Of a stretch of DNA of 64,000 nucleotides, positions 22,570 to 36,296 are shown piece by piece (the first letter of the stretch is position 1; each line of letters opens with the position of its first letter). The notes under the pieces are model-generated. The model saw only the letters and a list, made by a program, of their open reading frames with translations, ran no database searches and was not told where the DNA came from. Made by a program: the position numbers and the translations under genes. The stretch spans positions 1-64,000 of the forward strand of contig JAODTK010005856.1 in assembly GCA_026419785.1 (NCBI GenBank), read 5' to 3'. The DNA comes from Sclerodactyla briareus (lineage: Eukaryota > Echinodermata > Holothuroidea > Dendrochirotida > Sclerodactylidae).

Positions 22570-25380
22570 TGGTTGCGTCTCTACCTCATTTTGATAGTTT
22601 CATAAAAAATTTGGGTGGCCAAACTAAAATGTCGAATGTTACACGAAGATGTATTGTCTCAAAACACATGTTCCTTCGTTTCTTCATGCAATATAGCGAA
22701 TAGGCCCAATACAGTACTATGCTGTGGTGTAAACAGATATGGGGGTATTTTTTCTTGAGAAATTATACCTCAGCTCCTTCTATAAGTTCCATTCAGCTCT
22801 TTAAATATTCGAGAAAATAAGCATCAGTGATATTGAAATAAATGCCATCGTTCGATACCTCATCTACAGAAGGGAGGGGGGGGGGGTACATTATGGTTTG
22901 TTGAGAGAGCACATTTTGTATATCTGGATATTGGAATATCCAATAATATAACAAATAGAAAAACCTGCTGAATAGCCCGATTGTATACAGAGTTTCAAAA
23001 CACTGGGTCCCCAATTGGATGATTTGAACTTGATTTGTTGACATCAGTAGGTAATGACACTGAGTTGTTGTCCTAATTATCATTCATAAGAGGCGGACCA
23101 TAGGGCCATAATTGAACTTGTCTAGTAAACCCGGTAAGTGGAATTGTGTGATAGCCAGCGGTAAGTAGTTGGGCGCATTGTTCATCTTGCATACTAATTA
23201 AATTCATGAATGGGGGGGGGGGGGGGCTCTGAAGTAAAATCTTCATATATGCCACTATCACGCCCAACGTATAACTATATAAGGTTCGATTTTTCTCAGT
23301 TTCCTTGTTATTTCGTAGAACTGGGAAGCGTTATAATGGTGTTTTATTCGTTGTCCTCATTAACATTCATGGCGGGGCAATCTTGTGTCACTGTTTTCTG
23401 AAAGTTTGCTTAATGTTTGTCATCAAAAATATATATGGAAGAAAGAAATCAAAACAACTTTTTATTGCTTCGATATGTTAATGACGATTCGGGGGGTAAT
23501 TTGATCATCGTCAGCTGTGAATACGAGTAGATCAAATATTATAGGTGCTGGCAATCCCCTGAGTTGCAATGTTCACATCGGCATCACTGAAAATTGAAAC
23601 TATTTATTCATCTTTATCTCCAAATATTTTGCAAATATCGATGCGTGAGGTAAACCCCCGCACCGATTTATTTGAAACGGAACAACGGCTGAAGAATAGC
23701 ATGAGAAAACATATATTGGTTCGTCCGCGGGAAATTAAATTCATAAAAAAATATGGACGACAAATTCTGATACTACACCAGGCACATCCTGCGACGCAAG
23801 CGTCCTAAGTGATCACACTCAATCAGCAGATCAGGCCTCGATTTCTTGCCGGTACCACCTCCGCTTTTCCGACAAACACAATTCACCTGCTCCTCTGGAC
23901 ACGATCCCGGTATCAGGTTAATCAAGTTCCGCTCTCATTTCATCTTGCCGATGAGATAGTTACAATACAAGAAACACTACCAGCGCTACAAGCGAACTCT
24001 AAATCCTAGTTGTCATACCATTTCGATTTTCCGATTCAGACTCGCTTCGCCTATTAGGTCCCATCATTTTATTGTACGTTTAGTACAGATCCTATGATTG
24101 ATATAGTCCGTGTCGTTGATACTGTCAGTAGCTAAAAAGAAGTGTATGGGGCACAGAAGAGGGAGTTGAATTTCGTAGTGCACTGATTCTTTCTCAACAC
24201 TACTTTTTGTGTTGTATATCTCTCATCATGTGCAGAATTGTCATTACAATAAACAACAACGGTATTTAGAGGTCGCCCACGTCGAACAAGATGCCAAATT
24301 CATCTACCCAATGGAAATTGTTGGCCACTTTTGACAGTCATACCTCATTAAGAATTGGTAACCCAAAATAATTCATGCAATGAACCGCACAATATGTGCA
24401 GTGGTTGTTTTGTACAATATTCGTGCTAAGCCTTTCGAGAGTGAGTATCTGTGTATGTGTGTGGAGTTTGACACCATACAGCCATACGCCTAAAGGGGCC
24501 TCGTCGTCTGCGAAAAATCAATAGGGCTGTTTGCTACGTCTAATGATAATCGTTTCAGTTTTCATCAATGCAATTCGATAGATACCGTACGGTGTATTGT
24601 CACTGATATGTGAAATTATTGAAAAAATAATATCGGGATAAACACGAGGCAATTCCTGTCGTAACTTCAATATAACGCCTATCCATTTCGCTGGGTTGTT
24701 AGAACGACACACGCCTCTTCAATAGTTTCATTTCTTATACCTTCAATGGTACTGGTACGACTCGTGGATTGAAGCTAATATTCTCCGAAACCCTAGTAAA
24801 AACAAAAAATATGCATTTAACAATAAACAATACATTACCATTCGAAGATCGATAGACTGGCCAAATGAAAATGAATTTGGAACCAATACACTTTAATAAA
24901 CGAGACGTAGGCCTGAGAACTGATTTAGGAGGTGAAAATGTAAACAAATTGCATAAAAAATTGTCGACGACTTGACGTGTCTATTAATAATATAATGATA
25001 AAATACTAATAATTTTTGCAACAGCTGGTTGCGAGTAACGGATCTGTTAGCGAGCGGGGACCAGTAAATTACGATTTTCTTGCTTTCCGTCCGGGATGTC
25101 AACGATCCTCATAATTGAACTAATAGTGCCTTTCATACTTGCAGCCCATGTTTGGAGAGTTTTTAGAACATGATGGGCCTCCATGAGAGGTGAAAAATGG
25201 CAGGGTAGGCCAAAAGGTTCAAGAATCGCACCGCAGTAAGTATAGGCCTAACACACAGCCGACGCTGAAACAGTATAACACGAGGGCGGGGCCAAGCGAC
25301 CAAGACGCCATGTTTTCACAGCCAGAGGCTGTCGGGGTTCGGACGACGTATCGGCAATGAGAACTTATCGGAGCCACTAA
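22570..25380. other. No recognisable feature
   Basis: Contains G-runs at 22876 and 23213. Open frames of up to 96 codons show no domain, splice pattern or repeat partner that I can name. Confidence 0.5.
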
Positions 25381-25384
25381 TCCA

Positions 25385-26100
25385 TTGAGCAACTAAGTGA
25401 ATCGATCGACTCGTCCCTCCGTCGTATTAAAGAGGAGGAGATAATCCATATTGAACAAAACTTGAAAAGCACTGGTGTTACAAATGCAGGGTTGATGCCG
25501 AAAAAGGACCGAAAAGGAAGCGGTCAAGTAGCGTCCATTAAAGCGGAAACATTGGAAGCCTAGAAGGAGAAAATAAACCGATGAAGGAAAGCGATGAATA
25601 AGCAAGAAAAATCGCAAGGCAACAAAAACACCGGATTGTGGCTACCCATTCGCGGATGGTTGAAAACTGTGTGGAAGCTTGCATCTGAAGTCCTTTGGAA
25701 CAGCCGGCTGCAGAAACGCCAGGATTGAAAGAGCCTTAGGGATGGTGCCCGCAGAGAAGGGACAAATTCGACATATCCTTGTTCGATTAAGCAGTTTTGA
25801 CGAGAAGGTCCACTGTAGTGAAGAAACAAAGGGCCAGCCTACAAGATGAGGAGTTCTTCATAACGACCGATTTGCCGATGGCAGACATGAGAGAGCAGCG
25901 TAAATGGAGGACAGCACCAAGTGACCTTATACGCTGAAGGGCATCAAGCTTCATTCTTGCTGGAAAGGTGGAGAGGCAGGCTGGAAGGCCTTTCATCTTC
26001 CGACGATTTCCGTCCAGTCCAGGTCCCAAGACTCCGCCCCGCGCCGCGAGTGATTCGAGATTCGCCGCCAATAACTTCGCTTCCTTGTGAAACATGGCGA
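25385..26100 (+). pseudogene. L1/Tx1-type LINE, ORF1 remnant
   Basis: Fragments in different frames read LGMVPAEKGQIRHILVRLSS then FDEKV (25735-25810), LQDEEFFITTDLPMADMREQ (25838 on), then RKWRTAPSDLIR and EGHQASFLLERW after a shift. The pattern (RHILVRLSSF..K, then F.T.DL......RKW.....L..EGH.A.FL) matches the RNA-binding and C-terminal part of L1 ORF1p-like proteins, and it stands directly upstream of an L1-type ORF2 remnant. Multiple stops. Confidence 0.6.
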
Positions 26101-26437
26101 TAGCGCTGCTTTGGAATTCTGTTCGTGATGTTAGAAACATAACAATTTGGTTTTGGAATTTTTAACCTTTTGTTTTCCTGGGAGTGCGGCCATGTAAAAA
26201 CTATATTTACGTCATGGACAAATGGATTAAAGCATTACTCACGGTACGTGGAAATTCGTGTTATATTTTTAATACTTTGAGGATAAAAATGTCGTGAACA
26301 TTTTGTACTTATAAAAAACGCAAGGGATTAAGACAAGCAGGCCAAAAAGCAGAATGGTATTTACATTTATTCATAATTTAAAGCCTGATATTGCTGGCAG
26401 AGACTCCACTGCGTGAGCCCGGCGATCAGTTGTAGGT

Positions 26438-26439
<2 letters not shown>

Positions 26440-26529
<90 letters not shown>
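26440..26529. repeat. Poly-T run of about 89 nt inside the LINE endonuclease region
   Basis: Pure T except one G at 26500. It sits between the QETH-like motif and the WGG motif of the endonuclease, where about 20 codons would be expected. It could be the tail of a minus-strand insertion, an expanded T tract or an assembly artefact. Confidence 0.9.
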
Positions 26530-26532
<3 letters not shown>

Positions 26533-28647
26533 AGTGGGGAGGTAAAAATTGGTTTTCAAATGGTACTAATGATAGTAGAGGAGTGATGGTACTTCTTAAG
26601 CCCCTACCTCTGAATGTGAGATTATTAAATGATAAGGATAATAGTGGGCGTTGTCTTATTAGAGATATGAATTTAACAGTCAAATTTACAGTAATAAACG
26701 TATATGGTCCAAACGTAGACAGCCCCTCTTTTATAGGAATTTCATTCCACAAAATCAGTGTTTTCGAAAGAGAAAGTATTATATTCGGAGGTGAATTTAA
26801 TTTTGTATTTGATTTTGATCTAGATAAGAAAAATGGGGTCCGCCAACTTACTAATTTCAAGGCGGGACGAACGCCGCAGCTAAATGGCAACCCAAAACTT
26901 TTTTTTTTTAAACCAATTTGGTAGATATCTGGCGGGAAAGGCATTCGCTTTCCAAGCAATTTACATGGAGATCAGGGTTAATTAAGGATGTATACTTACG
27001 GTAATTCCGAAGCAATAACACAGATCCATCTTTCTAAAGAATCTTGGCCGATCACGCTTCTCAATACAGGACTACAAAATGCGGGCAAAAGCCCTTGCAA
27101 TAGAATGAAACTTGTCTTGCCTCAACTAATTGGTACGAATCCGATGGTTTATAAAGGGTAGGTTATGGAGAAAATGTTAGATTCACTTGATCAATTGATT
27201 ATTGTCAAGCAAATGCTGTCCCCGGGTTAATCTTATTGGTGGACTTGAGAAAGGCATTTGACCCTTAGATGGAAATTCCACATTAGGTTTGAACAAAATG
27301 AATTTTGGTTTAGGATGTCAATCAATTGGGTGCACACTTTCAGAAGAATAGTACAGCTTGCGTTATTAATAATGGTTACTCGTCTAAGTGACTTTGATTT
27401 AGAGAGAGGGGTCAGACAAGGTTTCCTTTAAGCCCTTACCTGTTTATTATCGCAGTTGAGATCCTGGCGCAGAAAATGAATTAGCGGTCAGTAATTGAAG
27501 GTCCTTGCGCCTTTATAAATCAGGATATCAAAATTATGCAGTACGCGATGATACCACTATTTTTAGATGTAATAGCAGTCTTTGCCTGAAACTATTCGTA
27601 TTTTACATAATTTCGGTGATGCGTCCGGGTTAAAAGTAAACTTCGATAAAACTGTTATTTCCCTCTGGTAACGTTTTGTTCAATCAACAACCATATTTGT
27701 GATACGCCCCCTTTTATTGGTCCGAATGTCCATTACTCTAGATGTGTACAATTCACCTGTAATAGAAAAGACTTGTTTCAATTGAACTTCCCTCCAAAGT
27801 TATCTCGCCTCAAACAGATTGGTTGAACACTTGGTCTTAAGGAGACATCACTCCTATTGGAAGGAACCTTATTTTCAAGCGTTTTGTTTTGCATGTCACA
27901 ACTTGTCTATCTTGTTTTTCAGACTCTCCATACCAATCCTCCGGACAGTTTCATGAAAGAGTTGAATACAGTAATGTTTAATGTTTAAGAATTTATAACT
28001 AAGCCTGATACAGTAAAACGTCAGACTTTGGCCAATTCTGTAAGTTTTAGGGGGGGGGGGTTGAAGGTAATTCACATTGAATCGTTTATACATGTCTCAA
28101 AGTAACATGGGTCAAACGATATCTTATTGGGCACAATGGAGTAGGACGATATTTATATGGAATATTAGCTGCGGAATGTTGGAAAAGAATTTTATTTTAA
28201 GTGTAATGTTTGTATTGATGATATCCCGGATTTTAGTAACAACCATTTCATGAATGATATATGTAAAGCTTGGTCATTGTATCACTTTTGGAAAGCCAAC
28301 AAGCGAATTTGAGAGTCAAATCATTTTGAAAACGATCTTTATATTAAAGTTGATGATGCCCCAATTTTTTACAGTTTCCTTCATTCAAGGGGGATTGTTT
28401 ACATTAACAGTTCTTCTTTTCTCAATGAGGAGGAGAATCCGTTGACTATACAATTTTTTTTTAATTTTATCATCAATAATTTAGTCCCTTTCCTTTCAAG
28501 TTGTACTGTTGTATAACGGATCATTAAGTAATTAGCAGCTATTCAAATTCCCTGGAAAGGTGAGAACCTTTTTAGGGACATAACGAACAATGCTAAAGAG
28601 GAATTCTAGATCGATCATCGGCTTGAAGAAAATTTCACAAGTGGCAT

Positions 28648-28715
28648 ATTCTCATTTAATTAAGGCACATTCGCTGCCACCTACAGGATTCTCATTTAAT
28701 TAAGGCACATTCGCT
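28648..28715 (+). repeat. 28-bp perfect direct repeat, 40-bp period
   Basis: ATTCTCATTTAATTAAGGCA... occurs at 28648 and again at 28688, identical over 28 bp. It lies inside the LINE remnant and is either a small tandem duplication or an assembly echo. Confidence 0.9.
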
Positions 28716-29929
28716 CTGGCCCAACTACATCGTTGCAAAAATGGCAATAACAATTTCGGTAAGAGTAAATGTTCAATATTTTTCAAACGTCTCGTACCCA
28801 TCGCGAGAATGCAAATACTGCACTATTTTCAATTTCGCCGCTTCTTGCACACATCCGAATCATTGAGTACCAATCAAACGTTATACATAATGAACATTGC
28901 GGAAAGTCCTCTTTGCACCTTCTGCAAATGTTCATTTAGATACAAATAGAACATTTATTTTGGAATTGCTAACAAGGTCTCTTCTTTCCTTTTCTCGTTG
29001 TCTTGCTAGATGTGGAGACAGAAGTTCTAGGAAAAATGGCTTTGTGTTTTCTCTAAGAGGACATTTTTTTTTTGGATCAAACAATTAAGTTCAACATCAC
29101 TTATAATTTCTTAAATCCTTCATGCAAAGTTTTATATATTCCAGTGTAAGAGGTGGAATGAAATGATGTCCAGATTATCCGAGAATTTAATTACAAATTT
29201 ATTATGTTTGCATTAGAACGTTTGGATAAGTGCAACATCACTAAAAAGAGTGGAAGAGGTACTTCATCCTATAGAGAGTTGAAATGAGGGTTGCCTTGTA
29301 TAACAACTAGATGTCACGCACCTTGTTTTTTGATTATATTATGTTGTCTTGCCATTATGTTCATGTTCTATCTTTCCAGAAAGTTAGAGAATGAAATAAA
29401 CATGGCCAAAAAAAAAAAAAAATAATAATAATAATAATAAAAAGTAGCTTTCATTCAATGGAAGTTGGAAAGGTGCATTTTCGCAAAATGTCAATGGTAA
29501 ACGTTGATTTCACGTATATTGAGTTTAGTTGATACTTTAATTTTCAATGATGAACCTATTATCTGAAAATGATTATGATGTATTGATAATAAGATGGATA
29601 TGTGTCTCTGCTTTTGTATCATATATCGATGTTCAAGATGGAGAAATAAAATTGGATGAAAAAAAATTTATATCAAATTCTCATCTCTTTATCTCTCTAT
29701 TATCGCGTACATCACTCGCAATTACAATACACTGTTAAATTACATACCGTCAATGTAACACATGTTCATTTTACATTACTAAACTGAACACCTGCAGTGA
29801 AAACCACTTGTATTTTGTTAGGAAATGGGATTCACATGTGGATTCGTTTCCATCACGAGTTCTTGTTTGAAAATTAATCTTTCAAATGAAGTATAAGGAA
29901 ATTATACGGGTGGTTCATTAAAATAATAT

Positions 29930-30365
29930 ACCCCCCCCCCAAAATACATCCTGCTAGTGAAACCAAATTGCCTATACCTGACTATATTGTTCCACATCCA
30001 ATATGAAATTAGAAGTAACTCGGCATTCCCAGAATAGGTGCTCAATAGTTTCACTTGGGAATGACAAAAGGTGCCAGTTTATTTACATTTGATATATACG
30101 ATTTAGTACCGGCTTGTTCCCATATACGATGGAGAAAACGAAACTGGAGGTATCTAACCTTGCTTCCAAGACAGGATGCAAAAGGCATACGAAATGTAGT
30201 TGTTGTGAATGGTCAAAATTAAAAATTTGAATTCCATTTCCATAAATTTTATTGTATATGAACTACTGTTCCAACATCCAAACTTTCCTTCCAGGCTGCA
30301 GGAATGGAGTATATTACTCCATAATACAGTGTGAACGGGAACTGGTCTAGTAAGAACAAATTATT
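29930..30365 (-). mobile_element. L1/Tx1-type LINE C-terminal fragment, antisense
   Basis: On the minus strand about 30360-30260 reads NLFLLDQFPFTLYYGVIYSI and AAWKESLD, 30160-30075 reads KVRYLQFRFLHRIWEQAGTK and YISNVNKLAPF, and 30069-30030 reads SETIEHLFWECRVTS. C.FC...ETIEHLFWEC is the zinc-binding C-terminal motif of L1-type ORF2 proteins. It resembles the copy ending at 29.4 kb but faces it, and it is 5'-truncated and frame-shifted. Confidence 0.85.
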
Positions 30366-30639
30366 TGTGGGATCCAGCATATCCTTTACTCGTAATAATA
30401 ATAATATATATCATAAAATTTAAAATATTAAAAACTGCCAATTATTGGGCGCAGGTATCCGATGTTCAAATGCGCTCCCCTGTAACCAGTCAGTACAAAA
30501 TCATGAACACCCATTATTTATTCTTTGAGTATTTGAGCGTACTTGATCGGATGCGTGGTTATAGTTATGGATAATTCTGTCAAGTAGCTCAAGTATCTTC
30601 CATTCAGAGATTCGTATTGCATGATGTAAGCCCACTGAT

Positions 30640-30840
30640 TCTATCTCATTTAATTCAACTTACCCCCACATGCTATGTGGGGTAAGTATTCAGAATCACA
30701 GATTTCCAAACCTGTTCTGTTTTTGGGAGTTCTTATCAGATTATCTCATTTATTCAACTCAACCCACATGGACTATGTGGGGTAAGTAGCTAAATTACAG
30801 ATTCCCAAACCTATTCTGTTTTGGTGATTTTTTTTATCAG
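30640..30840 (+). repeat. Two-unit tandem repeat, about 100-bp period, with internal palindrome
   Basis: Units start TTCTATCTCATTTAATTCAA and GATTATCTCATTTATTCAAC. Both contain CACATG..CTATGTGGGGTAAGTA and end CCAAACCT.TTCTGTTTT..TTATCAG. ACTTACCCCCACATG..ATGTGGGGTAAGT is an inverted repeat inside unit 1. Confidence 0.85.
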
Positions 30841-31041
30841 ATTGGGACAGTCTTCTAATGCAGAAAGTGCGCGCCAATGCGCCATACCTCTCCCAGAAAC
30901 TTCGGCGGACCACCTTCCAACACAAAACTATTCGTGTAGTTGTATGCCGAGGACAAGATCCGACTCGCGCGGCCATAACTCGACACTAGGTATGCAAAGG
31001 GATGTGGGAAAATGTCCAATCGTAGGTATCGCTATGAGCCC

Positions 31042-31090
31042 CTACCCCCACCCCCCCACCCCCCCCCCCCCCCCGCCCCCACCACACCAC
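31042..31090. repeat. C-rich tract
   Basis: Runs of C broken by A, T and G, followed by CACCACACCACACC. Confidence 0.8.
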
Positions 31091-33057
31091 ACCAAACAGG
31101 GTGGCGATGAGCATCGCTCAGTGGTTAGGCTCGTGGCAGTACTTACCACGGCGACTTCTGTGACCGAGCCAGTGAGATACTATTTGTTATAGTAGATTTT
31201 TACAAGAGAGCTACTGACCTCTAACTATTACTGGATGTCCATCACACCTAATTTGCAATTGTCCCGACCCATTAGAGTCCTAGGCATCCACTGGTAGCTT
31301 GCGCACGAGCGCCTACTGCCCTCAAAACAATGGTTCCCTATGGCAAAGTCATGTCAATTTCTGAGAGACATCAGCCCTACATACATAACAAGTGTAAATG
31401 TAGAGACATGTTTCGGGAGTGGGAGGGTAGGGGAGGGGTAAAAGGCAGCGGAAGAATCGGAAAACGGGAAGTTCAACAGTAAAATTCGATTTTCCGAGTC
31501 ACGAAAAGACATTGAATTCCAGTGAGCCACTGACTCACTCGCTCATAGGAAGACATACTTGCCTGGAAGGCACCTCGGCATCCATCCACCGCGGTCAGAC
31601 AATCAGACAATACAACATCCCGGACCTCGGTTCTCCAAGTCTTATGGAGTGCCCGGAGATTCGTGAAAAATGACGTTGATATTGCCCTGCCGAATATATG
31701 AGAGTCCCCTGTATTTACCCCCATGGGCCAGTGTAGTGGTTTCAATTCACAACACCCCCTTCTAACACTTTCGGCAGTGGTGAGGTGGTATCACAGAGTA
31801 ATGCAGTCGAAGGGCGCAGCCACCCATGAAAAGTTAGGGAAGGGGGTTCAAATCAGTTTGAGCTTTTGGGGTGTTGTGTGTTGCAAAAAAACGGTATGAT
31901 AGAGGCACGCAATCATAACAGTGGGGTCACGATCCCCTCCCCCCTTCCGACACCCTACTGGCTGTGCCTGATCAAGTTACCAAACATACTGCATAGACCA
32001 GGCGCTCTCAACTAGTTTCGTGAAAGTGGCCAAGTACGAGTGTTACTAATCTAAGCGGAGCGCCACACATGGGGTGGTATGGATCGTACTTGAAAATTGT
32101 CTTCTGGAGAGACCCCCAATTGAGGAAACAGCCATTTCCAATGCCTTAAGGCAATAAGCAGCTTCCCTAAAATTGGACTATAATTAAGGAATTTTTCATC
32201 CGATCACATACCGGTAGATTCTTTTAGACTATCGGTGAGGCACTCCCCAGTGCAATGGCATAAACAATGTTCCTGTCAAAACAACATCACCCCATTATTA
32301 AATACTTGGAATGGCTTCTGAACAGTGATGGGGATCATACAGGCGTCTCGCATCGGTTGAGGTTAAAAAACGGATTTAGGGCCCACAGTGGCCCTGCGGG
32401 ATTCTATGAGTGTGGACATATTTGATGTGCAGGGGGTGTGGACACAGGAAGCATGTGGGATTTGGACCATTTTTTTTAATGTGTGGTTAGCTGAGAGGGG
32501 TTCAACATTTCACTCATTTTGGGATGTTATGCTAATTCGTAGAAGGTTGTAATTTAATGTGCAAAACGGCCCAGTACAATTAAAATACAAGAAATGTCAG
32601 AATAATGACAATAATATAAATATATTTAGCATTACCTAACACAACGGCTAAAGTGCACTTGAAGTTTGGTGTGTACGAAGGTAGGCCATATTGCCATGCG
32701 CACATGTGATTAATGGGGCCCAAAATTTATGCGCGTTAGCATATTTTACAGGCTTTTTAGTCTGTTTAATAGAGCATTCGAAAATTAATAATTGTCACCG
32801 TATGACTCGTTTGCTGTATGGTATCTTCATTCTTTACATTTCTCATGCCAGTCAGTCGCGCGCATTAAGGAATGCCTCAAAGTGCACCAAGTGCCGCGCC
32901 CGCCAGGTTGAGAAAGGGCTGGCATAGAAGGTTGTAGGTCTGCAGTTCAGGCAGAATTTAGTAACCTATAAGGCGTCCACCGACCAGTACATGCAACACC
33001 AGGTACACAGTACAGATACAGTCTTGGAGGGGGCCAAGCCAGTCCTGAGTGACGTGT

Positions 33058-33150
33058 TATTTATTTATTTATTATTTATTTATTATTTATTATTGATTTA
33101 TTTATTCTATTTTCTTACATTATTTATCTATTCATTTATTTACATTTACA
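33058..33150. repeat. (TTTA)n microsatellite
   Basis: ATTTATTTATTTATTATTTA-type tetranucleotide array, degenerate at its right end. Confidence 0.85.
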
Positions 33151-36100
33151 TTCATGAATGATGGTAAAAGAATCGGAGTTAGCAAAGTGCTAATATAACC
33201 CGAGGCCCAATAATAACCAGTCAAACACATCTTTGAAAATTACATTAAGGAATCCCATGAGAGGTAAATATTAGGATAAAGTGACATTTTTAAAACGTAA
33301 TGAGAGGTATAGAGGGCCCTTAATAAAGTTCATGATCGTACAAAACAAATGGGAACAGAGAGATAATCATCCCTGGATGCACATGTTAATGCGGACTCTT
33401 GTAGATGAAAACCATGTTAAATGAAAATCATAAATTACCTAATATACCATCATAAAAACTTTCAAAATCCTTCAAAATATATACAGCTTCATAAAAATTC
33501 ATATAATTTCGTGCGTCATCTCACCTCTGTATGAACATGGTTTGTGATCGTCCCACAGAATAAAATGATATCTCATCCTTGGTCAGCCTTCAGCCAGAAG
33601 AGGGACGGATGCTGGAGGCCTCTCTCGTTAACCCTCTCCCTCCCCTATACTTTATCACAAAATGAAGAATACCGCGTGGGTAGATTAGAATATTAGTTAC
33701 CATACGAACCAGGTGAGCTCAGGTCAAATTTTACAGTACGTTTGTAGCTTTTTTTCTCAGCCAGAAATCTGATAATTAAATAAGATTCACGTAATCACAT
33801 GGAGGGGGCCCCTAACTAAATGGAAACGTTAAACAGGAAAACGTGAGATTCCTGGACAAGACGCCTTACGGGGTAACACGTTTATTAGGTCGTACCGTGG
33901 ATCATGCTATAGGTGATGAGTCTAGAAGACACACCAGAAGCATTTTATAGCTTTCGCTTATTCTGAGCGATGATTTTAAAAGGAACAGATCCCTGCCAGA
34001 GCCTCTACTTCGTTTCTCTATAATTCCTTGGAGACCTCATACATCATGGATCGCAGATTTTTACCTCTGCATTTATTGGCGACTTCCAGCTTAAAAGGAA
34101 GAGATCGGCGTGGCGCCAAAGTACATTATGTAATGTGGGACAAATAGCCGCAGTAGTAGCATTCATACACTCGTTATGAACAAATTGACGATCGCATATG
34201 GGGTCCTGGAGGCACCATGAATCTGTGAACTGAGATAAGTGGTATAATGAGGCCGAATAGTGACGTTGGTGCGTGAGGTTGTAAAGGTTCGGTGGTCGAA
34301 CATGGACATGGAGAGAATACAACATGTCTTGTGCTAATTCTTAGAATACATATGAATTTTAATTCATGGATTACGAACTTTACGGTGAAACGAATTGCAT
34401 TCGTGGGAACGAAGTGCTAATTAGTGGGTAACGGATTCTAATTCGTAGTTACATGTAGAACGTAATTACTCAATCCACAATGGAGTTGTAATGTGACATT
34501 GTTAGAAGAGTTCGGAAGTCAGCGGAAAGCCACACTTCTTAAATTTATCTCATCTATGCGTTTTCGCAAAAAAGCAAAAGCAATGCGGTTTTGTTTTCAA
34601 CGTTCCTACTGACGCAATTACACAGGTGGATCGAGCAATCATTACCGTGATGAGAGGCCGCCTGGTTGACAGTTTAATATCGGTTTCGTGGGACAATTTT
34701 GCCGCTGTTGAATAGATTTTCAGGATCGCTTACTAATCTAGCCTGATAATTCATATTTATCATAACGGACCTACTATAATTCATCATTCTTACTTCGGGT
34801 AATGTTTGGCGCTGGTGTGGCACAGGGCACCCTTCAAAACAAACCGTCAAACACCCTAAGTCACTTTTGCGAAACCTAAGATTCAGGTGCAGTATTTCAA
34901 CTGCTGGCATTTCAAGGGATGTCACTTATAAGCGTATTCATCACTTCGAAATGGCAACGCACAGTTTTGTGTTTGCTTTTTTTTCACAAGAGGAAAGTTT
35001 CACCTGAGGGTCCCCCAACGGCCCGTTCCGACTGATTTCAATCTTAGTTGTCTTCAGCAGAAAGGGGTGGTTTAATTCAAATCATCGTTTCATTCTTGAC
35101 ACTCAGGAGAGTCCATTTCGTTATATTTGGATCTTTTCACTTCAACACAGACGGACTGATGACTGACTGAGGGGGGGGGGGAACCCAATTTCTTTTCATA
35201 TGGTGGGTAACATAGATACACTCCATAGACTTGTTTATCGAATTTCAATATTCCAGCCTAGCTTATTTCAAGAGGAGGAAACTGTGCTTACTAAATTGTG
35301 TTTGACATAGAGCCATGTTAAAGGAATAACCTTGTGAATATGCGGTAGAGGGATAGAGAAAAAAACAACAACTAAACTAAATTCAGTGTGTGGAAAATGG
35401 ACCACACTTCTAACACACTGTCGTCATCCTTTGATGCTCATAAGTCCGACAACACGGTTTCAGACCAATGCGTTAATAGCCCCAACGTCTAGTGATTAAT
35501 CAGTGTTATCTGTAGAACATGCTTTGAGTAAGATGTGCTAAAAATAATATTGTCAAGAAGGAAGGTAGTCGTAAAAGGTATCTCTTTATGAATCTATATA
35601 GATGATTTCGAAAGTTCTTGCAAAATAGTGTTCGGAAGACTGTTTATTTCTAAACACTCTCTTTAGAGTGTAGTTGAAGCCAGACTGGTGCACAGGGTAT
35701 ACACAGGCTACACTACAACAGCCTAATCGACCAACTAGAGATCATTATATGAAGCAGAGATAATCATGATATTCAGGGCATCAGTAGAACATAGGGAAAA
35801 TGTTCTTCCGACAATCAAAACTTAGTAACAGATAGTAGGGAAGAAAGGATTGTTTCAGTATGAACAATTATATATAGACCTTACAGACGACTTATTAACA
35901 CGAGAATGATGTCGATGAAATATTTTGGAACAATTTTAGGGAGGAAAATGGCAAAATGAAAGTCACCATTCTCCATAATTCCATGATATTCACTTGAAAA
36001 ACGAGTCAGTTCTCGTGCTGCTAATCGAGGTCAAATCAATATTAATCTTGACAGAGTATATAACAAAAAAATAACGATATGTGGTAACTATTCTGACCAT

Positions 36101-36296
36101 TGCATAAACGAATGGAAAGAAAAAAAGACATGGATAACAAGTTTTTTTATATTTTTTTATCAGTCACGGATATTGCTGGATACGAAAAGAACACAGGTCA
36201 CAACAACAAATTATCAAGAGGGAAAGAATAAAAAAAAACGAGGTTATAGTATCTAAACCTCATGACCCAACATGCGTATACGTGTATAAAATTATT

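Larger units (their letters stand above)
26270..29445 (+). mobile_element. L1/Tx1-type LINE, ORF2 remnant with poly-A tail
   Basis: Order on the plus strand: endonuclease start (ILLAETP near 26385, cf. LLQETH); endonuclease body WGGKNWFSNGTNDSRGVMVL from 26535, then FTVINVYGPNVDSPSF, FGGEFNFVFDFDLDKKNGVR; reverse transcriptase with LVDLRKAFD (about 27238), GVRQGFPLSPYLF (about 27409, needs one base), QYADDTT (about 27537, needs one base); the region after RT, ILKTIFIL..DDAPIFY and GG.F..N.SSF (28320-28420); and the C-terminal ESPLCTFCKCSF..NIYFGI (28900-28960). Then AATAAA (29394), a 14-A run and AAT repeats end the element at 29445. No intact frame. Confidence 0.88.
30850..36290. other. Repeat-poor stretch without recognised genes
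   Basis: Short frames only (the largest is 123 codons, across a C-rich tract). A tRNA-like A-box (CTCAGTGGTTAGGCTCGTGG, 31116) has no B-box partner. Confidence 0.45.

Noticed and set aside
25787-26140. 117-codon minus-strand frame
   Set aside because: Antisense of the L1-type ORF1 remnant, whose plus-strand fragments make biological sense.
26528-26959. 143-codon minus-strand frame
   Set aside because: Antisense shadow of the LINE endonuclease.
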